From: Streptomyces sp. NBC_01429
Lineage (GTDB): Bacteria > Actinomycetota > Actinomycetes > Streptomycetales > Streptomycetaceae
Direction of reading: 5' to 3'
Assembly (NCBI RefSeq): GCF_036231945.1
Contig: NZ_CP109599.1
Location: 4,558,501 to 4,622,500, forward strand
DNA length: 64,000 nucleotides
This document shows, piece by piece, positions 57,763 through 64,000 of this stretch (position 1 is the first letter of the stretch; each line of letters opens with the position of its first letter). The position numbers and the translations under genes are program-made. The notes under the pieces were generated by a model. It had not been told where the DNA came from. It saw only the letters and a list, made by a program, of their open reading frames with translations, and did not search any database.

Positions 57763-58903
57763 CGCGGTAACGGGATACGACTTCGGCCCGGACCATCCGA
57801 TGGATCCGGTGCGGCTGTCGCTGACCAGAGGGCTGGTGCGGGCCTGCGGGCTCGACGCGAAGGTCGACGTCGTCGCGGCGCCGCCCGCCGGGGACTCGAC
57901 GCTGCGGCTCGTCCACCACCAGGACTATGTGGACGCGGTACGGCGGGCTTCCGCGGATCCGCGCGGCGCCGACATGTCGTACGGCCTGGGCACGGTGGAC
58001 GATCCGGCGTTCGCGGGGATGCACGAGGCGTCGGCGCTGATCGCCGGGCAGTCGGTCGGCGCGGCCGAGGCCGTGTGGCGCGGCGAGTGCGCGCACGCGG
58101 TGAACTTCGCGGGCGGTCTGCACCACGCCATGCCGGGGGCGGCCGCCGGGTTCTGCGTCTACAACGACGCCGCGCTCGCCGTGGCCCGGCTGCTGGAGCT
58201 GGGGGCTGAGCGCGTCGCCTACGTCGATGTCGACGTGCACCACGGGGACGGTGTCCAGGCGGCGTTCTGGGAGGATCCGCGCGTACTGACGGTCTCGCTG
58301 CACGAGCATCCCCGTACGCTTTTTCCGGGGACCGGCCGGCCGGAGGAGACCGGCGCCGGGGCCGGTGAGGGCAGCGCGGTGAATGTGGCGCTGCCGGCCG
58401 GGACCGGGGACGAGGGGTGGCTGCGGGCGTTCCACGCGGTGGTGCCCGAGCTGCTGGCGGACTTCCGGCCGCAGGTGCTGGTGACGCAGCACGGGGCGGA
58501 CACCCATTTCGAGGATCCGCTGGCGCATCTGGCGGTGTCGCTCGACGCGCAGCGTGCCGTGCAGGCGTCCTGCCACGATCTGGCCCACGAGTACGTGGAC
58601 GGCGGGCGGTGGGTCGCGCTCGGCGGGGGCGGCTACGCGGTGGTGGACGTGGTGCCGCGCTCCTGGACCCATCTGGTGGGGATCGCGGCGCACGCGCCGG
58701 TCGATCCGGAATCGCTGGTGCCGGCCGAGTGGCGGGACGAGGTGTACGCGCGGACGCGGCAGTTGGGCCCCGGGCGGATGACGGACGGGCGGACGCCCGG
58801 CTGGGAGCCGTGGGACGCCGGTTACGATCCGGCGGACCGGCTGGACCAGGCGGTGCTGGCGACGCGGAAGGCCGTGTTCCCGCTGCGGGGGCTGCTCGCG
58901 TAA
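57731..58903 (+). CDS. acuC: AcuC-like acetoin utilisation protein, class I histone-deacetylase fold
   Basis: A 390-aa zinc-dependent deacetylase. The HDAC catalytic residues are present: NFAGGLHHAMPGAAAGFCVY with the His pair, YVDVDVHHGDG with the zinc ligands Asp and His, TQHGADTHFEDP with the distal Asp, and GGGGYAVVDV in place of the usual GGGGY (Tyr kept). In Bacillus, AcuC deacetylates acetyl-CoA synthetase. TACGGT (57718-57723) ends 7 bases before ATG 57731, which supports this start over GTG 57722. No acuA is adjacent. Confidence 0.9.
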   Translation: MSGHARLMWDDAVTGYDFGPDHPMDPVRLSLTRGLVRACGLDAKVDVVAAPPAGDSTLRLVHHQDYVDAVRRASADPRGADMSYGLGTVDDPAFAGMHEASALIAGQSVGAAEAVWRGECAHAVNFAGGLHHAMPGAAAGFCVYNDAALAVARLLELGAERVAYVDVDVHHGDGVQAAFWEDPRVLTVSLHEHPRTLFPGTGRPEETGAGAGEGSAVNVALPAGTGDEGWLRAFHAVVPELLADFRPQVLVTQHGADTHFEDPLAHLAVSLDAQRAVQASCHDLAHEYVDGGRWVALGGGGYAVVDVVPRSWTHLVGIAAHAPVDPESLVPAEWRDEVYARTRQLGPGRMTDGRTPGWEPWDAGYDPADRLDQAVLATRKAVFPLRGLLA

Positions 58904-59070
58904 CCGGGTCTTCCGCCACCCGCTCGCACGCTCGCCCGGCTGCCTGCCGGCCCGCGTCCCGCCCGCCGCCCGCGTCGCGCGGCCCGCGTCCGTCACGTTC
59001 GTTACGCCAACTGTGCGGTCTGTCCGGGGTTCCGGCCCCGGGCCGGGGCCGGGGCGGCAGCATCGGCGGG

Positions 59071-59886
59071 GTGTTGAGCAAGGGAGCCCTGCGGGCGCAT
59101 CTGCTGGCGGCCAGGCTGGCCGGTCCTGTGGCCACTTCGCGCGAGGAGAGTCTGCGCAGTTACCGTCTATTCGTCGAGCGCGATCCTCGTGTGACGCTCG
59201 GACTCGATCCAGAATGGGCATGGAACGAGAAGGACTTGCTCAGACTCATGGCCGACAAGTGCGGGGTTTCCGACGATTCCCGTCATGTGTCCGGGCCCGA
59301 CACCATCGACCCCGAGCGCACCATGACCGCGCTGGACGCCTTCGCCGAACGGCTGCGCTCGGCGGCGGCGCGGCGGGTTCCGGTGCTGTTCGGAACGGGG
59401 CATCCGCACCGGCTCCTCGGGTTCTACGCGGAGCTGGCAGACGCTTTGTCGGCGGCGGGGTGCCTCGTCCTCACCCCCGCGCAGGGCCGATGTATCGACA
59501 TAACGACCCGGTTCGGGGTACGTACGTGCAACCTTGACTACGTACGGGGAGTCGCGCTGGTGCGGGAACCCGGCGCGCGGGCCCCGGGGAGTGACACCGG
59601 CGCACATACCCATTCCCCGCTGCCGGTTCGGGTCGTTCTGGACGCTCTGGCGGAGGCCGGCGGACCCCTGCCCGCACTGGTCGTCGGGGACCACGGATGG
59701 GTCTGCGGGGCAGGTCAGCTGGGCATTGAGGCCATCGGTCCGGCGGATACGGACGACCCCGCGCTGTTCGTCGGCGAGGCCGAGGGGCGGGTGTCCGTGG
59801 TCGTTCCGCTTGACGACGCCGCGCGCTCCACGGCCTACCGGCCACTTACGCGCTATGTACTCAATCGGGCGTGTCTGTCACAGTAA
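59071..59886 (+). CDS. conserved actinobacterial protein, annotated elsewhere as phosphatase
   Basis: A 271-aa protein beginning LSKGALRAHLLAARLAGPVA. It has DPERTMTALDAFAERLRSAA, VPVLFGTGHPHRLLGFYAEL and PALVVGDHGWVCGAGQLGIE, followed by DPALFVGEAEGRVSVVVPLD. The GDHGWVCG and GTGHPHRL blocks look like phosphate- or substrate-binding loops, but I cannot confirm a catalytic motif. GTG 59071 is the start seen in relatives as I remember them; no strong ribosome site precedes it. The 167 bases before it are low-complexity GC-rich. It lies upstream of the BldC-like gene. Confidence 0.78.
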   Translation: MLSKGALRAHLLAARLAGPVATSREESLRSYRLFVERDPRVTLGLDPEWAWNEKDLLRLMADKCGVSDDSRHVSGPDTIDPERTMTALDAFAERLRSAAARRVPVLFGTGHPHRLLGFYAELADALSAAGCLVLTPAQGRCIDITTRFGVRTCNLDYVRGVALVREPGARAPGSDTGAHTHSPLPVRVVLDALAEAGGPLPALVVGDHGWVCGAGQLGIEAIGPADTDDPALFVGEAEGRVSVVVPLDDAARSTAYRPLTRYVLNRACLSQ

Positions 59887-60014
59887 ACGGCCGGAGGCTG
59901 CTCCTCTTCCCCACTCGTATCACCCGCCCCTAGTCTGGGTTGTGAGCGCACAGCGACGAAGAGTTACCGGAGGGGAAGCCGGTGGCCGTCGGGTGCGGAA
60001 GGTACAGGTGGATC

Positions 60015-60224
60015 ATGGTTGCTGGCGAGAGGCCTCTCAACGAGGTCAAGTTCCTTACCGTGGCGGAGGTCGCCTCGGTGATGCGAGTGTCGAAGATGAC
60101 CGTGTACCGCTTGGTGCACAGCGGTCATCTGCCGGCGATCCGGGTGGGCAGGTCATTCCGGGTTCCGGAGCAAGCGGTTCACGAGTACCTCCGCGAGTCC
60201 TTTGTGGGGGTCGAGTCGGCCTAG
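60015..60224 (+). CDS. bdtA: BldC-like MerR/excisionase-family DNA-binding protein
   Basis: A 69-aa single-domain winged helix: FLTVAEVASVMRVSKMTVYR, then LVHSGHLPAIRVGRSFRVPE and a short C-terminal helix (QAVHEYLRESF). It has no effector domain and resembles BldC, the developmental regulator. By context (next to bS22 and the epimerase) it matches the S. coelicolor gene I remember as the BldD target bdtA; the symbol is from memory. GGTGGATC precedes ATG 60015; an in-frame ATG at 59982 lacks a site. Confidence 0.85.
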   Translation: MVAGERPLNEVKFLTVAEVASVMRVSKMTVYRLVHSGHLPAIRVGRSFRVPEQAVHEYLRESFVGVESA

Positions 60225-60334
60225 GAGTTCCCTCGGATTACGTCCCTCACTCGGCGGCGGGTAGGCTAGGCCGACGTAGGTCGTGTGGGCCCAGACGCCC
60301 CGCACCGAGTGAAGAGAAGTGAGCGAGGGTAGTC

Positions 60335-60433
60335 GTGGGCTCTGTTATCAAGAAGCGGCGTAAGCGGATGGCCAAGAAGAAGCACCGCAAGCTGCTCAAG
60401 CGCACCCGCGTTCAGCGTCGCAACAAGAAGTAA
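60335..60433 (+). CDS. ribosomal protein bS22 (AURKAIP1/COX24 domain), 32 aa
   Basis: The encoded peptide starts MGSVIKKRRKRMAKKKHRKL and is almost entirely Lys and Arg. It matches the tiny actinobacterial 30S protein bS22 first seen in mycobacterial ribosome structures. GTG 60335 follows GAGCGAGGG. A TAGGCT hexamer (60262-60267) about 70 bases upstream is a likely promoter. A hairpin terminator follows 21 bases after the stop, so it is a single-gene unit that is easily missed by length cut-offs. Confidence 0.93.
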   Translation: MGSVIKKRRKRMAKKKHRKLLKRTRVQRRNKK

Positions 60434-60453
60434 GCGGCAGCTGTTCGTGCATC

Positions 60454-60490
60454 AGAGGCCCTTCCACCGATTCCCGGTGGGAGGGCCTCT
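60454..60490 (+). terminator. terminator after the bS22 gene
   Basis: AGAGGCCCTTCCACCG (60454-60469) pairs with 60475-60490 with one T-G wobble around ATTCC. It also marks the 5' boundary of the epimerase operon. Confidence 0.85.
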
Positions 60491-60562
60491 GTGCTGTCGT
60501 ACCCGAAGCGCTACGGTGACGCGTACGGAGTCCTTTTCGGGAGCCAGAGGAAGGCGCTGATC

Positions 60563-61618
60563 TTGGGCAAGGTCGTGCTCGTGACCGGAGCGGCCCGGCA
60601 GCTCGGAGGCCGTTTCGTACGGCGTGTTCAACGCGAACCCGGGGTGGACCGGGTGATCGCGGTGGACGCCGTCCCTCCCGGGCATCCACTGGACGACGCG
60701 GAATTCGTCCGCGCGGACATCCGCAGGCCCGCCATCGCGCGGGTGCTGGCCGAATACGGTGTCGACACGGTCGTGCATCTCGACGTCACGGGGACGCCGC
60801 TGGGCACCGGTGGCCGGGCCGCGGTCAAGGAGACCAACGTCATCGGCACGATGCAGCTGCTCGGCGCGTGCCAGAAGTCGCCGACGGTCCAACGGCTGGT
60901 GGTGAAGTCCACCACGAGCGTGTACGGCGCGGCGCCCCGCGACCCGGCGGTCTTCACCGAGAACACCCCGCCCAAGTCGCTGCCGAGCGGCGGCTTCGCC
61001 AAGGACGCGGTGGAGGTCGAGGGGTACGTACGCGGCTTCGCGCGGCGCAGACCCGATGTCGCGGTCTGTGTGCTGCGCTTCGCCAACATCCTGGGCCCCG
61101 CGGCGGACACCCCGCTCGCCGACTACTTCTCGCTGTCCGTGCTGCCGACGGTCCTCGGCTACGACCCGCGGCTCCAGTTCGTCCACGAGGACGATGTCGT
61201 CGATGTGCTGATGATCGCCTCGGACGGGCCGAGGAGGGGCACGCTCAACAGCGGGACGTTCAATATCGCCGGTGACGGTGTGCTGCTGCTCTCGCAGTGC
61301 GCGCGGCGGCTGGGGCGGCCCACGGTGCCCGTCGTGCTGCCCGCCGTCACCTGGGTCGGTTCGGCGCTCCGGGCGGTGGGCGTGACGGACTTCGCGCCGG
61401 AGCAGATCAGGCTGCTGACCCACGGCCGGGTGGTCAGTACGGACCAGATGCGCGAGACGCTGGGCTTCACGCCCTCGTACTCGACCGCCGAGGCGTTCGC
61501 GGACTTCGCGCGCGGCCGGGGCGCCGGTCTCGTACCGCCCGAGACCGCGGCGCGCACGGTCGACCGGCTCTCCCGTCTCGTCACCCTCGCCAACAAGGAG
61601 CGCATCCGACATGGCTGA
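60563..61618 (+). CDS. NAD-dependent epimerase/dehydratase (extended SDR)
   Basis: A 351-aa extended short-chain dehydrogenase. The N-terminal dinucleotide motif is GKVVLVTGAARQLGGRFVRR, with VVHLDVTGTPLGTG at strand 4. The catalytic Ser/Thr region is VVKSTTSVYGAA, but the usual YxxxK appears to be missing or displaced (SGGFAKDAVEVEGYVRGFAR). TTG 60563 is chosen because AGGAAGG lies 9 bases upstream and the Rossmann strand begins directly after it; the frame is open from 60491. The last 8 bases overlap the acyltransferase start, so the two are coupled. The substrate is unknown. Confidence 0.85.
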   Translation: MGKVVLVTGAARQLGGRFVRRVQREPGVDRVIAVDAVPPGHPLDDAEFVRADIRRPAIARVLAEYGVDTVVHLDVTGTPLGTGGRAAVKETNVIGTMQLLGACQKSPTVQRLVVKSTTSVYGAAPRDPAVFTENTPPKSLPSGGFAKDAVEVEGYVRGFARRRPDVAVCVLRFANILGPAADTPLADYFSLSVLPTVLGYDPRLQFVHEDDVVDVLMIASDGPRRGTLNSGTFNIAGDGVLLLSQCARRLGRPTVPVVLPAVTWVGSALRAVGVTDFAPEQIRLLTHGRVVSTDQMRETLGFTPSYSTAEAFADFARGRGAGLVPPETAARTVDRLSRLVTLANKERIRHG

Positions 61619-62681
61619 CGCCAAGGTTCTCCCCTTCGGTGATGATCCGAGGCCCCGTCGTGGTGCCACCGGCGGCGGAGGTGGCCGCCGGCAGCACGCG
61701 AAGGACGCCGCCGCGAAGCGCTCGTCCGGGCGGCAGGGCGGCCCGCTGGCGCCCGTACCGGAGCCTGCGGCTCCGGGCGCGCGGGAAGCGGCGGAGGAGC
61801 CTGCGGACGGGGCTGACGTCCCGCCCGCGGGGGACGGCGGCGGCGACTGGGAGCGGCGGATCGCGAGCGGGCTGGCGTTTCTGCGCCGGCGGGTCACGGG
61901 CGACTACCCGGTCGACGAGTTCGGCTACGACGAGGAGCTGACCGATCAGGTCCTGATGTCGCTGATCCGGCCGCTGTACGAGAAGTACTTCCGGGTCGAG
62001 GTGAAGGGCATCGAGAACATCCCGTCGGACGGCGGGGCGCTCGTGGTGGCCAACCACTCGGGGACGCTGCCGCTGGACGGGCTGATGATGCAGGTCGCCG
62101 TCCATGACAACCATCCGGCGGACCGGCATCTGCGGCTGCTGGCCGCCGATCTGGTGTTCATGCTGCCGGTGATCAACGAGCTGGCGCGGAAGGCCGGGCA
62201 CACGCTCGCGTGCGCGGAGGACGCGGAGCGGCTGCTGCGGCGCGGTGAGGTCGTCGGGGTGATGCCCGAGGGCTTCAAGGGGCTGGGCAAGCCGTTCGGC
62301 GAGCGCTACAAGCTCCAGCGCTTCGGCCGGGGCGGGTTCGTGTCGACGGCTCTGCGGGCGGGGGTGCCGATCGTGCCCTGCTCGATCGTGGGCGCCGAGG
62401 AGATCTATCCGATGGTCGGCAACGCGCGGACGCTGGCGCGGCTGCTGGGGGTGCCGTACTTCCCGCTCACGCCCACGTTTCCCTGGCTGGGGCCGCTGGG
62501 CATGGTGCCGCTGCCGACGAAGTGGACGATCCAGTTCGGAGAGCCGATTCCGACGGACGGGTATCCGCCGGAGGCGGCGGAGGATCCGATGCTGATGTTC
62601 AATCTGACGGATCAGGTGCGGGAGCAGATCCAGCACACGCTGTACAAGTTGCTCGTCCAGCGGCGGTCCGTGTTCTTCTGA
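61611..62681 (+). CDS. lysophospholipid acyltransferase family protein (PlsC/MGAT-like)
   Basis: A 356-aa enzyme. The first 90 residues are polar and Ala/Gly/Pro-rich. The acyltransferase core has VVANHSGTLPLDGLMMQVAV (catalytic His followed by Asp), VGVMPEGFKGLGKPFGERYK (the glycerol-phosphate-binding EG motif) and VPIVPCSIVGAEEIYPMVGN. ATG 61611 lies inside the epimerase stop region (8-base overlap). It probably acylates a lipid or isoprenoid carrier with the epimerase product or a glycerolipid; this is inference. The stop region is duplicated at 62672. Confidence 0.88.
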   Translation: MADAKVLPFGDDPRPRRGATGGGGGRRQHAKDAAAKRSSGRQGGPLAPVPEPAAPGAREAAEEPADGADVPPAGDGGGDWERRIASGLAFLRRRVTGDYPVDEFGYDEELTDQVLMSLIRPLYEKYFRVEVKGIENIPSDGGALVVANHSGTLPLDGLMMQVAVHDNHPADRHLRLLAADLVFMLPVINELARKAGHTLACAEDAERLLRRGEVVGVMPEGFKGLGKPFGERYKLQRFGRGGFVSTALRAGVPIVPCSIVGAEEIYPMVGNARTLARLLGVPYFPLTPTFPWLGPLGMVPLPTKWTIQFGEPIPTDGYPPEAAEDPMLMFNLTDQVREQIQHTLYKLLVQRRSVFF

Positions 62682-62707
62682 CGTTCTTCGTTCTTCTGAC
62701 GTTCTTC
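62672..62707 (+). repeat. perfect 18-bp tandem duplication spanning a stop codon
   Basis: GTTCTTCTGACGTTCTTC occurs at 62672-62689 and 62690-62707. The acyltransferase TGA (62679-62681) is in the first copy and repeated in the second. Confidence 0.9.
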
Positions 62708-62771
62708 CGGCCGGGCCGGGTTTCCGGGGCCGCGCCCGCGCGTGACGGGTGCCGCGCACCCGCACATGGGT

Positions 62772-62810
62772 GATCGCCGGACGGGGTCGCGGGGGACCCG
62801 TCCGGCGATC
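62772..62810. terminator. bidirectional terminator
   Basis: GATCGCCGGACGGG (62772-62785) pairs perfectly with 62797-62810 around an 11-base loop. It lies between the acyltransferase and the convergent RsbN-type gene. Confidence 0.85.
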
Positions 62811-62822
62811 GTGGTGGGTGGT

Positions 62823-64000
62823 TCAGTCCGCGTCCTCCGCCTTGATGCCGAGTCCCGGCAGGAGATCCGGCAGCAGCGGGGGGATCGTGACATTCGGCGC
62901 CGGACGCTCGGGGTTCTCCTTGCTGTTCTCCGACGGCGACGGGATGACGCTGTTGGGCGGCGGGTCGAGCAGGCCGCCCGTGCTGCCGCCGAGCAGCCCT
63001 TCCTCCGACGGGCTGCTGGAGTCCTGGCCCGACGGCTTGGGCTTGTCGCCGGTGTGCGGGCCGGGGGCGCCGCCCTCCTCGTTGCTCTTGGCGGGGGCGG
63101 ACGGCGTGGCGGGGGACTTCTCGGTGTGGCTGGAGCCGCCGGCGTCCGCCGGGGAGCCGGGGCGGGTGGTGCTCTGGTGCTTCTCGGGCGGTTTGGGCAG
63201 CAGTGACTTGAGCGGCGCGACCTCTTCGTCTATGGCGTCGAAGACCGAGCTGACCTCGTTGCCCACGTCCGTCAGCTGGACGGGCAGCCGCTCGCGCAGC
63301 CCGTTCCACGCCTGGCGGTGCGAGGCGGAGAACGACGAGAGGGTCGCGATCGGGCCGATGGAGCCGTCCCGTTCGTACGCCTGGTGAAGCAGGCGGTGGC
63401 CCTCGGTCGCGTCGTGCTTCATCCCGCTGAGCGTGCGCCGGATCTCGGCGAGCGACTCGTGGTCGAGCGGACCGGAACGGCCGCGCTCCATGAGCCGGCG
63501 GGCTTCGCTGAGCCGGGTCGAGGCATGGTCGAGATACAGCTCGCCACGGTCGGACTCGTCGCCCGCCATATTGAGCTTGATGTCTTCCATGCCGCGCTTC
63601 AGCCCGTACAGCGAATCACCGGGCAGGGCGTCGGAACTGGCAGCGGCCACCCCGCCGAAGGCTCCGGCCGCCACACCCACGGTGAGCCCGCCGGCCGCGA
63701 GGCCCTTGGTCCACCGGGATCTCGGCCGCAGCTTGCGGAGCGGGGAGGCCCGGTGCGCACCCCGGCCGGAGGTCCGCTGCTCCGGCACCGTAGGTCCCGG
63801 AGACACCTCCCCGGCGGCTGTGCCCTCCTGAAGCATGGCCTCCATGGCTGCCACGAGCTGGGCTCGCTGCACCACTTTGACCTCGGGATCAAGCGTGGGT
63901 CTCGGCAGTTCGCCGAGACCACGCGCCAGGGCCAACAGCCGCCCCTGTTCGGCCGGTTCGACCGACTCGGCGGGCTGGTCCCCCGCCGCTCCCTGGACCG
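62823..64000 (-). CDS. rsbN: DUF5667 membrane protein, probable RsbN anti-sigma factor (5' end beyond right edge)
   Basis: The frame is open to position 64000, so the N-terminus is missing (about 392 codons seen). The cytoplasmic part includes EQGRLLALARGLGELPRPTL and VQRAQLVAAMEAMLQEGTAA. A single membrane segment follows (GLAAGGLTVGVAAGAFGGVA), then an extracytoplasmic DUF5667 helical domain (DALPGDSLYGLKRGMEDIKL and AWNGLRERLPVQLTDVGNEV) and a Pro/Ser/Gly-rich tail. By fold and context (next to the acyltransferase, epimerase and bS22 genes) it matches RsbN, which holds the developmental sigma factor BldN at the membrane. bldN would lie just right of the window. The TTG at 63935 is not the true start. 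Confidence 0.8.
   Translation of the reverse strand, partial: VQGAAGDQPAESVEPAEQGRLLALARGLGELPRPTLDPEVKVVQRAQLVAAMEAMLQEGTAAGEVSPGPTVPEQRTSGRGAHRASPLRKLRPRSRWTKGLAAGGLTVGVAAGAFGGVAAASSDALPGDSLYGLKRGMEDIKLNMAGDESDRGELYLDHASTRLSEARRLMERGRSGPLDHESLAEIRRTLSGMKHDATEGHRLLHQAYERDGSIGPIATLSSFSASHRQAWNGLRERLPVQLTDVGNEVSSVFDAIDEEVAPLKSLLPKPPEKHQSTTRPGSPADAGGSSHTEKSPATPSAPAKSNEEGGAPGPHTGDKPKPSGQDSSSPSEEGLLGGSTGGLLDPPPNSVIPSPSENSKENPERPAPNVTIPPLLPDLLPGLGIKAEDAD

Overview
The window is high-GC actinobacterial DNA and almost certainly comes from a Streptomyces chromosome. It carries the envelope-stress cluster sigE-cseABC, Lsr2, ClpC, DisA next to RadA, a one-Trp-codon attenuator in front of a TrpRS, a BldC-like small DNA-binding protein, bS22, and the start of an RsbN-type anti-sigma gene. 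Codon use is strongly G/C at third positions and one complete 16S-23S-5S rRNA operon is present. The gene order agrees with what I remember of the S. coelicolor SCO3384-SCO3324 interval, so most of the window looks like conserved core chromosome. That comparison is from memory and was not computed.

Layout, left to right. 1-4850: a MidA-type methyltransferase (cut by the left edge), a NarL-type two-component pair, a DUF5937/ArsR-like regulator and a small unknown. 5004-10639: a tightly overlapping cofactor operon, DUF2520 protein-panC-nadB-nadC-coaX, which joins pantothenate/CoA and NAD synthesis. 10761-17013: two small unknowns, a BlaI-like repressor, an amino-acid acetyltransferase, lsr2, an SCO3374-like protein and clpC. 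17063-20565: an accessory-looking two-gene unit, a trypco2 protein followed by a trypsin-NACHT-repeat protein, which resembles described NTP-dependent biological-conflict (immunity) systems. 21070-24763: an M23 peptidase, a TetR/MFS efflux pair with two operators, and a VOC protein. 24811-28148: cseC, cseB, cseA, sigE on the minus strand. 28309-33956: mutY, a PAP2 phosphatase, a secreted or anchored unknown, disA and radA. 34163-44116: a sigma-like/zinc-finger/BACON membrane protein, a Cys-rich protein, a Ppx/GppA phosphatase, a sugar isomerase with a TetR regulator, ilvD and a PQQ-propeller Ser/Thr kinase. 44265-49837: an SH3-like protein, a small membrane protein, a methyltransferase, an ABC exporter, proC and the attenuated trpS. 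49850-55733: the rRNA operon. 55776-64000: a HAD hydrolase, an MFS protein, an AcuC-like deacetylase, an unknown annotated elsewhere as phosphatase, a BldC-like protein, bS22, an epimerase, an acyltransferase and the C-terminal part of an RsbN-type anti-sigma factor (5' end off the right edge).

Four themes cut across the genes. First, about seventeen starts have a TANNNT-like -10 hexamer 6-8 bases upstream, which predicts leaderless mRNAs and helps fix several starts. Second, at six or seven places a short tandem duplication begins at a gene's 3' end and carries an extra copy of the stop codon. Third, two of the leaderless promoters (44624 and 46061) are covered by near-perfect palindromes, which suggests dedicated repressors. 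Fourth, strong hairpin terminators lie between most convergent or adjacent units. The best candidate for a notable accessory system is the trypco2/trypsin-NACHT pair. The best regulatory element is the trpS leader peptide with mutually exclusive hairpins.
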